This document shows positions 1-6,202 of a stretch of DNA of 17,151 nt, one piece after another. The notes beneath the pieces are model-generated. The model was given only the letters and a program-made list of their open reading frames with translations, ran no database searches and had not been told where the DNA came from. The stretch lies in NCBI GenBank assembly GCA_001796935.1, contig MGNX01000018.1:1-17151 (forward strand), given 5' to 3'. Within the stretch, counting starts at the first letter, position 1, and each line of letters starts with the position of its first letter. Position numbers and translations under genes: made by a program. Source of the stretch: Chloroflexi bacterium RBG_16_60_22 (GTDB lineage: Bacteria > Chloroflexota > Dehalococcoidia > Dehalococcoidales > RBG-16-60-22).

Positions 1-610
1 CTACCTGCCGCTGGAGGTCTTCATCGTGGTCGTCGTCATCGAGCGCCTGCTCACCCGGCGCGAGAAGCGGTCGATGCTTTACAAGCTCAACATGGCCATC
101 GGGGCCTTCTTCAGCGAGATTGGCAACTACCTGCTGGCCGACCTCCTCAAGCACTTTAATAACCGCGACGAGATTTGCCGCCACCTGAACCTGGGCAAGG
201 ACTGGACGCAGAAGGACTTCAAGCGGGCCGATGCCTTCGCCTATAACCTCAAGATTGAAATGGACATTAAAAAGATTGACCTCGACGAGCTGAAAAAGTT
301 TCTCTCCGGGAAGCGGTCCTATCTGCTGACGCTGCTGGAGAACCCCAACCTCCTGGAGCACGACCGCTTTACCGACCTGCTCTGGGCGACCACCCACCTT
401 GACGAGGAGCTCGAGGCCCGGCACTCCTTCAAGGACCTTCCCAGGGGGGACCTGGAGCACCTGGCGGTGGATATCCAGCGGATGTACGACCACCTGGCCA
501 GCGAGTGGCTGGACTACGTGCAGCACCTCAAGGCCACCTACCCCTTCCTTTTCTCGCTGGTGCTGCGGACGCACCCCTTCCAGGAAAAACCTTCGGCGGT
601 GTTTGCCTAG
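1..610 (+). CDS. Membrane-anchored protein of unknown function, C-terminal part (5' partial)
   Basis: The reading frame is open from base 2, so the gene starts left of the window; the GTG at 26 is just the first possible internal start. The first visible residues form the end of a hydrophobic segment (leucine, valine and isoleucine, about residues 1-14). A basic stretch (RLLTRREKR) follows, which is typical of the cytoplasmic side of a membrane helix. The remaining roughly 180 residues look soluble, largely helical and charged, with the acidic/basic-rich segment KIEMDIKKIDLDELKKFL near the middle. I do not recognise the family and see no catalytic motif. The stop codon is separated by a single base from the start of the TatD-like gene, so the two are almost certainly co-transcribed and translationally coupled. 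Confidence is high that it is coding and nil for function. Confidence 0.75.
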   Translation, partial: YLPLEVFIVVVVIERLLTRREKRSMLYKLNMAIGAFFSEIGNYLLADLLKHFNNRDEICRHLNLGKDWTQKDFKRADAFAYNLKIEMDIKKIDLDELKKFLSGKRSYLLTLLENPNLLEHDRFTDLLWATTHLDEELEARHSFKDLPRGDLEHLAVDIQRMYDHLASEWLDYVQHLKATYPFLFSLVLRTHPFQEKPSAVFA

Positions 611-611
611 G

Positions 612-1385
612 ATGGCGGCGTTATACCGGCTGGTCGATACCCACGCCCACCTCGAGGAGATGGCCGACCTCGAGAAAGCCATCACCGACGCCCGGAGGGT
701 CGGGGTTACGGCCATCGTGGCGGTCGGCTCGGGCCTGGCCTCCAACGCCAGGGTGCTGGAGCTGGCCGGGCTATACCCGGACTTCGTTTACCCGGCGCTG
801 GGCTGGCACCCCTGGTATATCAGGGAAGATGAAATCGACGCCAACCTGGAGTTCATCAGGGCCAATATCGGTCAGGCGGTGGCGGTGGGGGAGGTGGGCC
901 TGGACTACCACAAGCGGGTCAGGGAGAACGCCGATAAGGCCCTCCAGAAGCGGGTGCTGGGTGGGCTGCTGAAGATAGCCGCCGACCACGGCAAACCGGC
1001 GCTCATCCATTCCCGCTACGCCTGGCGGGACGCCTTTGACGCGGTGGCGGCGGCGGGACTGCCAAAAGCTGTCTTCCACTGGTACACGGGGACGTCCGGC
1101 GTGCTGCGGGACATCGTGGTGAAGGGCTACTATCTATCGGTGACGCCGGCGGTGGAGTACCACGAGGAGCACCGCCGCGCCGTTAAAGAAACCCCCCTGG
1201 AAAGGCTGCTGCTGGAGACGGACTCCCCGGTGGTGTACCGGCGGGGCACCGAGCTGGAGTACCAGTCCAACCCGGCCTGCGTCATCCGGTCGTTAATTGG
1301 GGCGGCCATACTCAAGGGCGTCAGGGACGCCGAGCTGGCGGAGATAACCACGGAGAACGCGCGGGGGCTTTTCGAGTTAGGGTAG
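612..1385 (+). CDS. TatD-family metal-dependent hydrolase
   Basis: This is a predicted TIM-barrel phosphoesterase/deoxyribonuclease of the amidohydrolase superfamily, 257 residues, a normal length for TatD proteins. The metal-binding set can be read in order: the HxH pair of DTHAHLE (H11, H13), the glutamate of VGEVGLDYH (E94), H133 in LIHSRYAW, H156 in VFHWYTG, and D204 in LETDSPVV. The divergent FHWYTG motif resembles the archaeal/anaerobe branch of predicted TatD-like hydrolases more than E. coli TatD. The in-frame opening extends back to 399, but that part overlaps the upstream gene and lacks family similarity. ATG at 612, directly before the LVDTHAH strand, is therefore the better start. 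No separate ribosome site is obvious; coupling to the preceding gene, one base upstream, is likely. The substrate (DNA 3' ends or another ester) cannot be told from the sequence. Confidence 0.9.
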   Translation: MAALYRLVDTHAHLEEMADLEKAITDARRVGVTAIVAVGSGLASNARVLELAGLYPDFVYPALGWHPWYIREDEIDANLEFIRANIGQAVAVGEVGLDYHKRVRENADKALQKRVLGGLLKIAADHGKPALIHSRYAWRDAFDAVAAAGLPKAVFHWYTGTSGVLRDIVVKGYYLSVTPAVEYHEEHRRAVKETPLERLLLETDSPVVYRRGTELEYQSNPACVIRSLIGAAILKGVRDAELAEITTENARGLFELG

Positions 1386-1412
1386 AATTTAGTTAATTTT
1401 TAGCTATATCTA

Positions 1413-1441
1413 TTGAAATTTCAGTTATTTCATGATAAATT
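1413..1441 (+). promoter_or_regulatory. Candidate promoter for the GNAT/ASCH cassette
   Basis: TTGAAA at 1413-1418 and TAAATT at 1436-1441 are separated by 17 bases, an acceptable sigma-70-type arrangement about 25-30 bases upstream of the possible start codons. The whole gap (1386-1466) is very AT-rich, so a chance match is quite possible. Confidence 0.35.
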
Positions 1442-1472
1442 ACTTTAAATAATATTATGTTATGTGATGTTT

Positions 1473-2531
1473 ATGGCAAACACGATTGAAAAGAAGTTAT
1501 TTCGCGATGTTCCTCTGAATGATCATTTTTTCGATAGTTTGAAAAAGGATTATAAGGAGTTTCCGGATTGGTACCGCAGTAAAGCGGCGGAGCCTGCTTA
1601 TGTGCAATACACAGATGACAAATTGACTGGCTTTATGTATCTAAAAATCGAAGAAGGGGAAGTAGCAGATGTTACTCCTCCGTTAGTAAGCGCAAAACGG
1701 ATTAAAATTGGTACGTTAAAAGTCGAGGCTCATGGAACGAGGCTCGGCGAGCGCCTGATAAAGAAGGCTTTTGACCATGCTGTCGTTAGTCAGGCACAAG
1801 AGATTTATTTAACTATATTTCCGCACCACAAACCGCTTATTGCCATGTTGGAGGAATTCGGTTTCAGGGAAGAAAATAGTATAAAAGAAACAGAAAACGG
1901 GAAAGAGGCAGTATTCGTAAAAAGCCTTGACCACTCAAAGATTACTGGTGATATTAGAAAAGATTATCCATTAATTGAAACCGGCCAAAGTAATTTTTAT
2001 TTACTAGCTATTAGACCACAATATCACTCACAGCTTTTCCCGGATTCGCTTTTGAATACAGAAAGCTATGATTTGTTGTCGGATATTTCCCATACCAACA
2101 GTATTAGTAAAAATTATATCAGTGCTATTACTGATATTGAAAGGTTACGCCCTAAAGATATACTTGTAATTTATAGGATGAAAGATGATCGAGGTCCAGC
2201 AGAATATCGGTCTGTTGCCACTTCAATTTGTGTTGTCGAGGAATTGAGAAGTAAAAAAACTTTCAAAAATGATAATGAATTTTTAACTTACGCGAAGCCG
2301 TATAGCGTTTTTAGCGAGACTGAATTAAGACGATGGTGGACAAGGCCGGAACTCTTCGTTATCAAAATGTTATATAACGCGGCATTGACAAAAAGAGTAA
2401 TAAGAAAAACGCTGGCCGATGATATTGGTCTTGACAGAGAAGCATATTGGGGATTTTTGCCCTTATCGCGTGAGCAATTTCTAAGTATCGTAAATCGCGG
2501 AGGAGTTGATGGACGTCTTATTATCCGTTAA
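1473..2531 (+). CDS. GNAT N-acetyltransferase fused to a probable PUA-like (ASCH/EVE-type) domain
   Basis: A 352-residue two-part protein, encoded in AT-rich DNA unlike its surroundings. Residues about 40-152 look like a GNAT acetyltransferase. They include a beta-strand ending in KIGTLKVEAHG, a somewhat degenerate acetyl-CoA loop (GTRLGERLIKKAF, residues 88-100), and a typical last motif (MLEEFGFREEN, about 125-135). Residues about 175-345 look like a PUA-like beta barrel: NFYLLAIRP, then LRPKDILVIYRMKDD (225-239), then YRSVATSICVVEE (245-257), the order of strands used by RNA-binding ASCH/EVE/PUA domains. The domain call for the second half is from pattern only. GTG 1464, ATG 1467 and ATG 1473 are all possible starts; none has a convincing Shine-Dalgarno sequence, so the start is uncertain and translation may be nearly leaderless. 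The end overlaps the next gene by 23 bases. GNAT enzymes of this context may acetylate RNA, aminoacyl-tRNA or small molecules; the substrate is unknown. Confidence 0.75.
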   Translation: MANTIEKKLFRDVPLNDHFFDSLKKDYKEFPDWYRSKAAEPAYVQYTDDKLTGFMYLKIEEGEVADVTPPLVSAKRIKIGTLKVEAHGTRLGERLIKKAFDHAVVSQAQEIYLTIFPHHKPLIAMLEEFGFREENSIKETENGKEAVFVKSLDHSKITGDIRKDYPLIETGQSNFYLLAIRPQYHSQLFPDSLLNTESYDLLSDISHTNSISKNYISAITDIERLRPKDILVIYRMKDDRGPAEYRSVATSICVVEELRSKKTFKNDNEFLTYAKPYSVFSETELRRWWTRPELFVIKMLYNAALTKRVIRKTLADDIGLDREAYWGFLPLSREQFLSIVNRGGVDGRLIIR

Positions 2532-2991
2532 ACCTCACTTTGCCGAACGGATATTTAATGGAACTAAGAAATATGAATATCGTAAGACTTTCTTCAGCAG
2601 AACGGATGTTAATAAGGTTATTGTCTATGCCTCTAGTCCTGTTAAAAAAATCATTGGTGAATTCTATATTGCAGGCATTATTTCGGATAAACCAGAGTCA
2701 ATCTGGCGCAGGACAGGTACTTCAGCAGGAATTGACAAAGATTTTTTCTTTCGTTATTTTTTAGGAAAAGAAAAGGGCTATGCAATAAAAATCCGTAACC
2801 CAAAGAAATACGAGGTGATGTTAGATCCTAGATATATTATTCCGAACTTTACTCCGCCACAGTCATTCATCTACATTGAAAGTAAAAAGCTGTTATTAAA
2901 ACAAGAGAAGAATGATGTGAAATACGTGTTAGAGCTCGAGCAGCCCGGGTCACTGTTTCCTCTTGTTCCTACTCGAGTACTCTGCCTATAA
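2509..2991 (+). CDS. ASCH-domain (PUA-like) protein
   Basis: A 160-residue protein whose N-terminal two thirds match the ASCH superfamily. It begins LLSVKPHFAERIFNGTKKYE and carries the superfamily motif GxKxxExR as G18, K20, E23, R25. It then has VIVYASSPVKKIIGEF (38-52), GYAIKIRN (90-97) and PPQSFIYI (116-123). ASCH domains share the PUA fold and are thought to bind RNA or nucleotides; E. coli YqfB is an ASCH-domain N4-acetylcytidine amidohydrolase. Whether this protein is an enzyme or a binder cannot be decided here. The start is ATG 2509 with GGAGG at 2499-2503; a TTG at 2506 would sit on the Shine-Dalgarno sequence. It overlaps the acetyltransferase gene by 23 bases, so the pair is one operon. 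Its stop lies five bases from the stop of the convergent minus-strand gene. The last 25 residues are more GC-rich and not family-like. Confidence 0.82.
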   Translation: MDVLLSVKPHFAERIFNGTKKYEYRKTFFSRTDVNKVIVYASSPVKKIIGEFYIAGIISDKPESIWRRTGTSAGIDKDFFFRYFLGKEKGYAIKIRNPKKYEVMLDPRYIIPNFTPPQSFIYIESKKLLLKQEKNDVKYVLELEQPGSLFPLVPTRVLCL

Positions 2992-2996
2992 ATATT

Positions 2997-3182
2997 CTAC
3001 TTCCCCAGGATTTCCGCGGCGTCGCTGATATTGATTTCCAGCATCCGGACGTCGGCCAGGATGCGGTCGGCGTTGCGGTCCACGGTGGGAATCCCGCCGG
3101 AGACGGCTTTCAGCGCCTCGGCGTCCCGCCGCAGCGCCCGGATTTTCTCGGTCATCGCCTTGATATCGTATTTCTGTGCCAC
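2997..3182 (-). CDS. Small helical protein (61 aa) of unknown function
   Basis: A GTG-started 61-residue protein, encoded in the same GC-rich style as its operon partner. It follows the CoA ligase gene with only ten bases between stop and start. The ligase stop codon (TAG) is embedded in a strong AGGAG ribosome site 8 bases before the GTG, which supports real translation and coupling. The sequence is charged and helix-prone, with a heptad-like first half (MTEKIRALRRDAEALKAVS), a short loop with GGIPTVD, then a second helix (ADRILADVRMLEINISDAAEIL). It has no cysteine and no signal peptide. I do not recognise a family. A two-helix accessory or stabilising subunit of the ligase is possible, but this rests on position alone. 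Confidence 0.7.
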   Translation of the reverse strand: MAQKYDIKAMTEKIRALRRDAEALKAVSGGIPTVDRNADRILADVRMLEINISDAAEILGK

Positions 3183-3192
3183 TTTATCACTC

Positions 3193-4530
3193 CTAATGCA
3201 GCTTGGGCCGCTGGTCCTGGAACCGGCGCGATTTCGCCTGGGAACGGGGCAGGCTCTCGTAGGGGTGGAACTCGATGTTATAGCCCAGGTTGGTCTTCAC
3301 CCGGAGCTGGTCGGTCAGCACCGACCTTACGGAAGCCTCGTCCTTCTGGAACTTGGGCAGTAACTCCACCTTCAGGGTTATATCATCGATGTCGCCCTTC
3401 TTGGTGACCACCACCAGGTACTCGTTGCTCAGCTGGGGGATATCACGGACCACCTCCTCGATGGCGGTGGGGGAGAGCAGCACGCCCTTGACCTTGGTGA
3501 TGTCGTCGGCGCGGCCCTTGATGCCGCCCAGGAGGAGCCGGAACGTCCGGCCGCAGGCGCAGGGCTCGGGGTTCCACTCGATGAGGTCCTTGACGTCGAA
3601 GCGGATGCAGGGCTGGGCCAGGCGGTTGAAGGTGGTGACGACCATCTTGCCCCGCTTGCCCGGCCGGTCGATGCACTCGCCGGTGTTCACGTCCTCTATC
3701 TCTATCAGGTAGAGGGCCTCGTTGACGTGAAGGCCGGCCTGCTGGCGGCACTCCCAGCCCCAGTGCCCGATTTCCGTGCTGCCCACCTGGTCATAGACCT
3801 TGGCGCCCCAGGCGTCCTCCATCCTTTTCCGGGTGGCGGGGATGCTCCCGCCGGGTTCGCCGGCCACGGTGATTTTCCGGATACAGAGGTCGGTGGGGGG
3901 GTTGAGGCCCATCTTCCGGGCCGTCTCCGCCATGCCGAGCACGTAGGTGGGGGTAGCCCCCATGGCCGTGGCCCTGAGCTCCTGCATCTTGAGGATGCGT
4001 GCCTCGGTGTTCAGGACGCCGCCGGGAATCACCTCGCAGCCCAGCTTCTCCCCGGCGTAATGGTAGGCCCAGAAGGCGATGAAGATGTTATACCCGAAGG
4101 GCAGGAAAATGCGGTCGCTGGCGCGGTAGCCCTGGGCATAGAGGGCGTAGCAGTACGCCTCGGTGCCGTATTCCCAGTCCTGCCAGGTATCCGCCTGGTA
4201 AACGGGCTGTCCCGTGGTGCCGCTGGTCTGGCGGTAGTCCGTCACCTGCTCCAGGGGCACGCACAGGATATCGCCGTAGGGGAAGTTGTCCTTCCCAGGT
4301 CCCTGGACATCCCGCATCATGGACTTCTCCATCTTGGGCACTTTCCGGATATCGTCGAAGGTCTTGATATCACCGGGCTCCAGGCCGGCATCGGCGTAGA
4401 GCTGGTGGTAGAACTTTGAGTGGTCGTAGGCCCAGGTGACGATTTCCTGGAATTTCTTCAGTTGCAACTGCCGGAGCTTCTCCTGCGGGAGGGTTTCCAG
4501 GACGGGGTTCCAGTACTCACCTTTGTTCAT
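3193..4530 (-). CDS. Phenylacetate-CoA ligase-family adenylate-forming enzyme
   Basis: An ATP-dependent acyl/aryl-CoA ligase of the PaaK type, 445 residues, matching the roughly 430-450 usual for the family. It should activate a carboxylate to the acyl-AMP and then the CoA thioester in the cytoplasm. Visible motifs are the phosphate loop TSGTTGQP (102-109), STEIGHWGWE (251-260), RFDVKDLIEW (310-319), the C324-x-C326-G-R element common in PaaK proteins, GRADDITKVKGVLLSP (339-354), and the C-terminal AKSRR with the likely catalytic lysine K433. ATG 4530 is preferred, with AGGAG at 4542-4546 about 11 bases upstream; the GTG at 4542 overlaps that ribosome site. It is divergent from the marR and 2-oxoacid oxidoreductase genes and shares a control region with them. 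Together with the molybdoenzyme operon this suggests phenylacetate or a related arylacetate as substrate (PadJ/PaaK role). The substrate is inferred, the family is not. Confidence 0.88.
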   Translation of the reverse strand: MNKGEYWNPVLETLPQEKLRQLQLKKFQEIVTWAYDHSKFYHQLYADAGLEPGDIKTFDDIRKVPKMEKSMMRDVQGPGKDNFPYGDILCVPLEQVTDYRQTSGTTGQPVYQADTWQDWEYGTEAYCYALYAQGYRASDRIFLPFGYNIFIAFWAYHYAGEKLGCEVIPGGVLNTEARILKMQELRATAMGATPTYVLGMAETARKMGLNPPTDLCIRKITVAGEPGGSIPATRKRMEDAWGAKVYDQVGSTEIGHWGWECRQQAGLHVNEALYLIEIEDVNTGECIDRPGKRGKMVVTTFNRLAQPCIRFDVKDLIEWNPEPCACGRTFRLLLGGIKGRADDITKVKGVLLSPTAIEEVVRDIPQLSNEYLVVVTKKGDIDDITLKVELLPKFQKDEASVRSVLTDQLRVKTNLGYNIEFHPYESLPRSQAKSRRFQDQRPKLH

Positions 4531-4594
4531 CAGACAAGCCACTCCTAACTATCTGGTATGTGTGACGGGGGCATGAAGTTTCCGACCACCTATT

Positions 4595-4623
4595 AATATA
4601 CTCAAAATTGACGTCATTGGCAA
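4595..4623 (-). promoter_or_regulatory. Promoter of the CoA ligase gene
   Basis: Read on the minus strand, TTGCCA (4618-4623) and TATATT (4595-4600) are spaced by exactly 17 bases, a good sigma-70-type match. Transcription would begin near 4588, leaving a leader of about 58 bases before ATG 4530. Confidence 0.6.
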
Positions 4624-4674
4624 ATGGGGAGTAAAATACCTGCGGTCATGGGGACGGGACGCCGGCGCGCGTTC

Positions 4675-4688
4675 GTTCTATATGGAAC
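4675..4688. promoter_or_regulatory. Candidate MarR operator 1
   Basis: GTTCTATATGGAAC is a near-perfect inverted repeat (GTTCyATATrGAAC). It is 11 of 14 identical to the second palindrome at 4784-4797 read on the opposite strand. It lies about 50 bases upstream of the ligase -35 element and about 65 upstream of the marR -35 element, in the middle of the divergent region. Confidence 0.5.
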
Positions 4689-4753
4689 AATATATTGCCC
4701 TGTTATATAATGTATATAGGGGCTGAATGTCTTATATCGACCGTAAAAAGATA

Positions 4754-4782
4754 TTGACAGGGGTAGAAAATCGTTATAGAAT
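4754..4782 (+). promoter_or_regulatory. Promoter of marR and the 2-oxoacid oxidoreductase genes
   Basis: A perfect TTGACA at 4754-4759 and TAGAAT at 4777-4782 are separated by 17 bases. This is the strongest promoter match in the window. Transcription would start near 4789, giving a leader of about 40 bases before the marR start codon. Confidence 0.7.
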
Positions 4783-4783
4783 A

Positions 4784-4797
4784 CTTCTACATAGAAC
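4784..4797. promoter_or_regulatory. Candidate MarR operator 2
   Basis: CTTCTACATAGAAC contains the inverted repeat TTCTA-CA-TAGAA and sits directly on the predicted transcription start, just after the -10 element. That is the classical place for an autorepressor. Read on the minus strand it is GTTCTATGTAGAAG, closely matching operator 1. Confidence 0.55.
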
Positions 4798-4828
4798 ATA
4801 ATTACATCCCTCCTTCCCGGCAGGCCGT

Positions 4829-5311
4829 ATGACCATCAGCAAAGAAGTAAGCAAGAGGACCGATAAGACCCCGCTGGGCACCCTGCTATCCGTCTTGATG
4901 TCCTTCGAGGTGCTGGCCAGGTACCTGGAAGTCGAGCTGGGACGCCACGGGGCCAGCCTCATCAGGTTCCACATCATGAGCACCCTCTTCAAGAACGGCG
5001 GCGAGATGACGCCCTCGGAAATCGGGGGGAGCGTTTTCCGCGAGAAGAACTCCATCACGGCGGTCATCAATACCCTGGAGCGCCAGGGGGTCGTCCGCCG
5101 CGAGCCTTCCCCCGACGACCGGCGCTCGGTGAAGGTGGTCATTACCGATAAAGGCTGGAGAGAAGCCAACCGGCTGAACCCCATCGCCCAGGAGCTGAGC
5201 CGGGAAGCGCTCTCCTGCATCGATAAAGAGCAGGTGGAGTCCCTGGTGGATATCATGAGGGCCATCAGGGAGAGCCTGCTGCCGAGAATCGCCAGGACGT
5301 CCGGAAAGTAA
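4829..5311 (+). CDS. MarR-family transcriptional regulator
   Basis: A 160-residue winged-helix DNA-binding protein, normal in length for MarR. The family layout can be read: an N-terminal dimerisation helix (about 14-38), the helix-turn-helix with TPSEIGGSVFREKNSITAVI (61-80) as the second and recognition helices, NTLERQGVVRRE (81-92), and the wing with the signature PSPDDRRSVKVVITDKG (94-110). A C-terminal dimerisation helix follows. The start ATG 4829 has only a weak AGG upstream; no better in-frame alternative is seen. It is the first gene after a strong promoter carrying a palindrome on its start site and is followed by the 2-oxoacid oxidoreductase gamma gene. The likely role is a ligand-released repressor of itself, the downstream operon and perhaps the divergent ligase gene. 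An aryl-CoA or arylacetate ligand would be usual for such loci but is inference. Confidence 0.9.
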   Translation: MTISKEVSKRTDKTPLGTLLSVLMSFEVLARYLEVELGRHGASLIRFHIMSTLFKNGGEMTPSEIGGSVFREKNSITAVINTLERQGVVRREPSPDDRRSVKVVITDKGWREANRLNPIAQELSREALSCIDKEQVESLVDIMRAIRESLLPRIARTSGK

Positions 5312-5363
5312 GGGTTTGAACGGCGCGGTCGGCGCCGAATATGAAAGAAGGGACTTGATTGCG

Positions 5364-5912
5364 GTGAAAGAGATAAGGATTCACGGACGGGGCGGGCAGG
5401 GGGCCGTGCTGGCGGCCCGGATGCTGGCCAGTGCCTTCGTGGCTGAAGGCAAGTACGTGGCCAGCTTTCCCATGTACGGCTTCGAGAGGCGGGGGGCGCC
5501 GGTGGTGGCCTTCACCCGGGTCGATGACAAACCCATCCGGGAAAAGACCCAGATTTACACGCCGGACTGCCTGGTGGTCATCGACCCCGGCCTGATGACC
5601 CTGCCGACCCTTTTCAACGGCCTGCAGCCAGATGGAATTTTAATTCTCAACACCCCGAAGAAGCTTAAAAAGCGTCCCCACGAGAACCTCAAGATAGGCG
5701 GCGTGATTAACGCCACCCGGATAGCCGTGGAGGAAATCGGGCGGGACATCCCCAATACCTGCCTGCTCGGCGCTTTTGCCGCGGCTTCCGGCTGGCTGAA
5801 GATGGAGTCCCTGCTGGCCTGCCTGGAGGAATATCTCAGCGGTGATATCCTGCAGCGAAACCTCAAGAGCGCCGCGCGGGGATACCGAGAAGTGGAGGTA
5901 ATCAAATGGTAG
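5364..5912 (+). CDS. 2-oxoacid:ferredoxin oxidoreductase, gamma subunit
   Basis: The gamma (catalytic domain III) subunit of a pyruvate/ketoacid:ferredoxin oxidoreductase, 182 residues from GTG 5364. The N-terminus KEIRIHGRGGQGAV is the hallmark of the family, followed by FPMYGFERRGAPVVAFTRVDD and the C-terminal NTCLLGAFAAASG. The opening extends to a TTG at 5316, but those residues are unlike the family, and an AAGGGA at 5348-5353 fits the GTG. In four-subunit enzymes this chain helps bind CoA. It begins 52 bases after marR and overlaps the delta gene by seven bases, so the order is gamma, delta, alpha, beta, as in archaeal and Thermotoga-type Por operons. The 2-oxoacid used is not encoded in an obvious motif; context favours phenylglyoxylate or a related aryl-glyoxylate. 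Confidence 0.88.
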   Translation: MKEIRIHGRGGQGAVLAARMLASAFVAEGKYVASFPMYGFERRGAPVVAFTRVDDKPIREKTQIYTPDCLVVIDPGLMTLPTLFNGLQPDGILILNTPKKLKKRPHENLKIGGVINATRIAVEEIGRDIPNTCLLGAFAAASGWLKMESLLACLEEYLSGDILQRNLKSAARGYREVEVIKW

Positions 5913-6202
5913 TCAAGCACAAGAATATTTTCAAGACGGAAGGCACCTGGTCCGATGCCAGAAAACTGCTGCTGAAGCTGGATACCGGGAGCTGGCGTAC
6001 CGAGCGGCCGGTCCTGGACCGGGAAAAGTGTAACTATTGCGGCCTCTGCGCCCTCTACTGTCCCCCTCAGTGCCTGCTCGACCGGGGCGACCGCTACGAA
6101 CCGAATCTCGATTTCTGCAAAGGCTGTGGAATCTGCGCTAAGGAGTGCCCGCGGGGCGCTTTTGGCATGGTTCCGGAAGGAGAATTCATCGATGAAGGCT
6201 AA
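5906..6202 (+). CDS. 2-oxoacid:ferredoxin oxidoreductase, delta (ferredoxin) subunit
   Basis: A 98-residue protein with two classical [4Fe-4S] motifs. C42, C45, C48 and C52 lie in CNYCGLCALYCP, and C71, C74, C77 and C81 in CKGCGICAKECP. The roughly 40-residue N-terminal extension (WSDARKLLLKLDTGSWRTERP) is typical of the delta chain of ketoacid oxidoreductases, which passes electrons from the beta-subunit cluster to free ferredoxin. The start ATG overlaps the gamma stop and the end overlaps the alpha start by 11 bases, so all subunits are translationally coupled. All cluster ligands are intact. The assignment to the complex is firm from order and motif. Confidence 0.92.
   Translation: MVVKHKNIFKTEGTWSDARKLLLKLDTGSWRTERPVLDREKCNYCGLCALYCPPQCLLDRGDRYEPNLDFCKGCGICAKECPRGAFGMVPEGEFIDEG

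Larger units (their letters stand above)
4531..4828. promoter_or_regulatory. Divergent intergenic control region
   Basis: A gene-free stretch of 298 bases between the ligase gene (leftward) and marR (rightward), distinctly more AT-rich than the genes in its central part (4590-4800). It holds one promoter per strand, two related 14-base palindromes, and an AT-rich near-palindrome (TATATAATGTATATA, 4704-4718) that includes a TATAAT. These are listed separately where supported. I see no tRNA, small RNA gene or believable ORF in it; a 61-codon minus-strand opening at 4614-4799 lacks a ribosome site and family features. Confidence 0.7.

Noticed and set aside
399..611. Upstream extension of the TatD frame
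   Set aside because: It lies inside the preceding gene in another frame, is arginine/threonine/serine/proline-rich, and is not part of the TatD family. ATG 612 fits the fold start.
2932..2982. Stem of two CTCGAG sites near the end of the ASCH gene as a terminator
   Set aside because: Six pairs plus a bulge, a 31-base loop, inside the coding sequence and without a U-tract. Probably chance.
4706..4711. A third promoter with TATAAT in the divergent region
   Set aside because: There is no acceptable -35 element at 16-18 bases. The surrounding sequence is an AT-rich palindrome, which makes a chance TATAAT likely.
4614..4799. 61-codon minus-strand ORF in the divergent control region
   Set aside because: It overlaps promoter and operator elements, has no ribosome site and no family features.
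5316..5363. TTG start for the gamma subunit
   Set aside because: The extra 16 residues are not family-like. The GTG at 5364 gives the standard KEIRIHGRGGQG N-terminus and has a ribosome site.
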